Source: Alcanivorax sp. UBA4485
GTDB taxonomy: Bacteria; Pseudomonadota; Gammaproteobacteria; Pseudomonadales; Alcanivoracaceae
Direction: 5' to 3'
Assembly: GCA_002389055.1 (NCBI GenBank)
Contig: DGNT01000064.1
Span: 1 to 41,871, forward strand
Length of the DNA: 41,871 bases
In this document: positions 40,871-41,871 of the stretch, piece by piece
Position numbering within the stretch: position 1 is the stretch's first letter
Layout of the letters: every line of letters starts with the position of its first letter
Made by a program: the position numbers and the translations under genes
Notes under the pieces: model-generated
Databases searched by the model: none
Told to the model about the DNA's origin: nothing
Seen by the model: only the letters and a program-made list of their open reading frames with translations

Positions 40871-41871
40871 TTACATCATGCCGCCCATGCCGCCCATTCC
40901 ACCCATGCCGCCCATATCCGGGGCGCCACCGCCGCCTTCTTCAGGCTTGTCGGCGATCATGGCTTCGGTGGTGATCATCAGGCCGGCCACGGAAGCGGCT
41001 GCCTGCAGGGCGGACCGGGTCACTTTGGCCGGGTCCAGAATGCCCATCTCGATCATGTCACCGTACTCACCGGTGGCGGCGTTGTAACCGTAGTTACCTT
41101 TGCCGTTGCGCACTTCCTGTACCACCACGGACGGCTCACCGCCGGCGTTGTAGACGATCTGGCGCAGCGGGGCTTCCAGGGCGCGGATAATCAGCGCGAT
41201 ACCGGCGGTCTGATCGTCGTTGTCGCCTTTCAGCTTGCCGATGCTGGTCAGGGCACGCACCAGGGCGACACCGCCGCCGGGCACCACGCCTTCTTCAACG
41301 GCCGCACGGGTGGCGTGCAGGGCGTCGTCGACGCGGGCTTTCTTCTCTTTCATCTCCATTTCGGTGGCGGCGCCGATCTTGATCACGGCCACACCGCCGG
41401 CCAGCTTGGCCACGCGTTCCTGGAGCTTCTCTTTGTCGTAGTCGGAGGAGGAGTTCTCGATTTCCTTGCGGATCTGCTCCACACGGGCATCGATGTCAGC
41501 TTGCTGACCCTTGCCGCCGACCACGGTGGTGTTTTCCTTGTCGATGTTGACCTTCTTGGCGGAACCCAGGTCTTCCAGGGCCACGTTTTCCAGGCTCAGA
41601 CCGACTTCTTCGGAAATCACGGTGCCGCCGGTGAGGATCGCCAGATCCTGCAGCATGGCTTTGCGGCGGTCGCCGAAGCCGGGCGCTTTCACGGCGGCGC
41701 ACTTGATGATGCCGCGCATGTTGTTCACCACCAGGGTGGCCAGCGCCTCGCCTTCGATGTCCTCGGCGATGATCATCAGCGGTTTGCCTGCCTTGGCCAC
41801 GTTCTCGAGCACCGGCAGCAGCTCGCGGATGTTGGAGATCTTCTTATCCACCAGCAGGATGTAGGGGTCTT
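40871..41871 (-). CDS. groEL: Chaperonin GroEL, C-terminal part (5' end beyond the window)
   Basis: The last 333 codons of GroEL. Visible landmarks: DPYILLVDKKISNIREL at the window edge, AEDIEGEALATLVVNN, KAPGFGDRRKAMLQDLA, GVAVIKIGAATEMEMKEKKA, VEEGVVPGGGVALVRA and the C-terminal GGMGGMGGMGGMM tail. It is truncated only by the window end at 41871; no frameshift is seen. groES is expected further upstream. Confidence 0.98.
   Translation of the reverse strand, partial: DPYILLVDKKISNIRELLPVLENVAKAGKPLMIIAEDIEGEALATLVVNNMRGIIKCAAVKAPGFGDRRKAMLQDLAILTGGTVISEEVGLSLENVALEDLGSAKKVNIDKENTTVVGGKGQQADIDARVEQIRKEIENSSSDYDKEKLQERVAKLAGGVAVIKIGAATEMEMKEKKARVDDALHATRAAVEEGVVPGGGVALVRALTSIGKLKGDNDDQTAGIALIIRALEAPLRQIVYNAGGEPSVVVQEVRNGKGNYGYNAATGEYGDMIEMGILDPAKVTRSALQAAASVAGLMITTEAMIADKPEEGGGGAPDMGGMGGMGGMGGMM

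Overview
The window reads as a chromosomal segment of a high-GC gammaproteobacterium and is almost entirely a flagellar/chemotaxis super-locus. It has the enteric-type master regulator flhDC followed by motAB-cheAW and an Aer-like receptor, not a FleQ/sigma54 hierarchy. Together with the acidic flagellin, the REP-type repeats and the rimI/holD/rhombosortase/groEL neighbourhood, this suggests an Oceanospirillales-type marine bacterium (Alcanivoracaceae or Halomonadaceae). That placement is inference; no marker here fixes the genus.

Layout. 1-4456 (minus): start of an Aer-like receptor, then cheW, cheA, motB and motA, with a sigma28 promoter upstream of motA. 4541-5442 (minus): flhC and flhD. 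5443-5956: an AT-rich gene-free region with two perfect tandem CRP-type palindromes, the likely flhDC control region. 5957-9555 (minus): fliD-fliS-fliT, a second FliK-like gene and an orphan FlhB C-domain gene, led by a sigma28 promoter. 9676-11364 (minus): a YcgR/PilZ/HD-GYP-like fusion with its own sigma28 promoter, divergent from fliC. 11556-13301 (plus): fliC and flaG. 13376-13726 (minus): fliE. 13929-20361 (plus): fliFGHIJK. 20359-20628: a roughly 270-bp MITE-like element sitting in the fliK stop codon. 20741-25010 (plus): fliLMNOPQR. 25190-35424 (minus): flgL, flgK, flgJ, flgI, flgH, flgG, flgF, flgE, flgD, flgC, flgB. Two related REPIN-type repeats lie at either side of flgKL. 35590-38395 (plus): flgA, flgM, flgN and a degenerate EAL-HDOD gene. 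38469-41871: a small lipoprotein, then rimI, a long holD, a rhombosortase-like gene and the 3' part of groEL.

How it works together. flhDC (class I, probably under CRP/Vfr-type control) would drive the hook-basal body and export genes (fli and flg operons). FlgM holds back sigma28 until the hook is finished. Sigma28 then turns on the late genes. I can read six TAAA-N15-GCCGATAA-like sites, ahead of motA, fliD, the PilZ/HD-GYP gene, fliC, flgK and flgM. Two c-di-GMP-related proteins are wired into this late class, and both have altered catalytic motifs. flhA, full-length flhB, fliA, cheY/B/R/Z and flhF/fleN are not in the window and must lie elsewhere.

I found no CRISPR array, phage, tRNA, rRNA or complete transposase gene. 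The most unusual signals are non-coding or regulatory: the MITE in a stop codon, the REPIN that supplies the FlgJ C-terminus, the tandem CRP sites, and the divergent sigma28 promoters with a palindrome between them.
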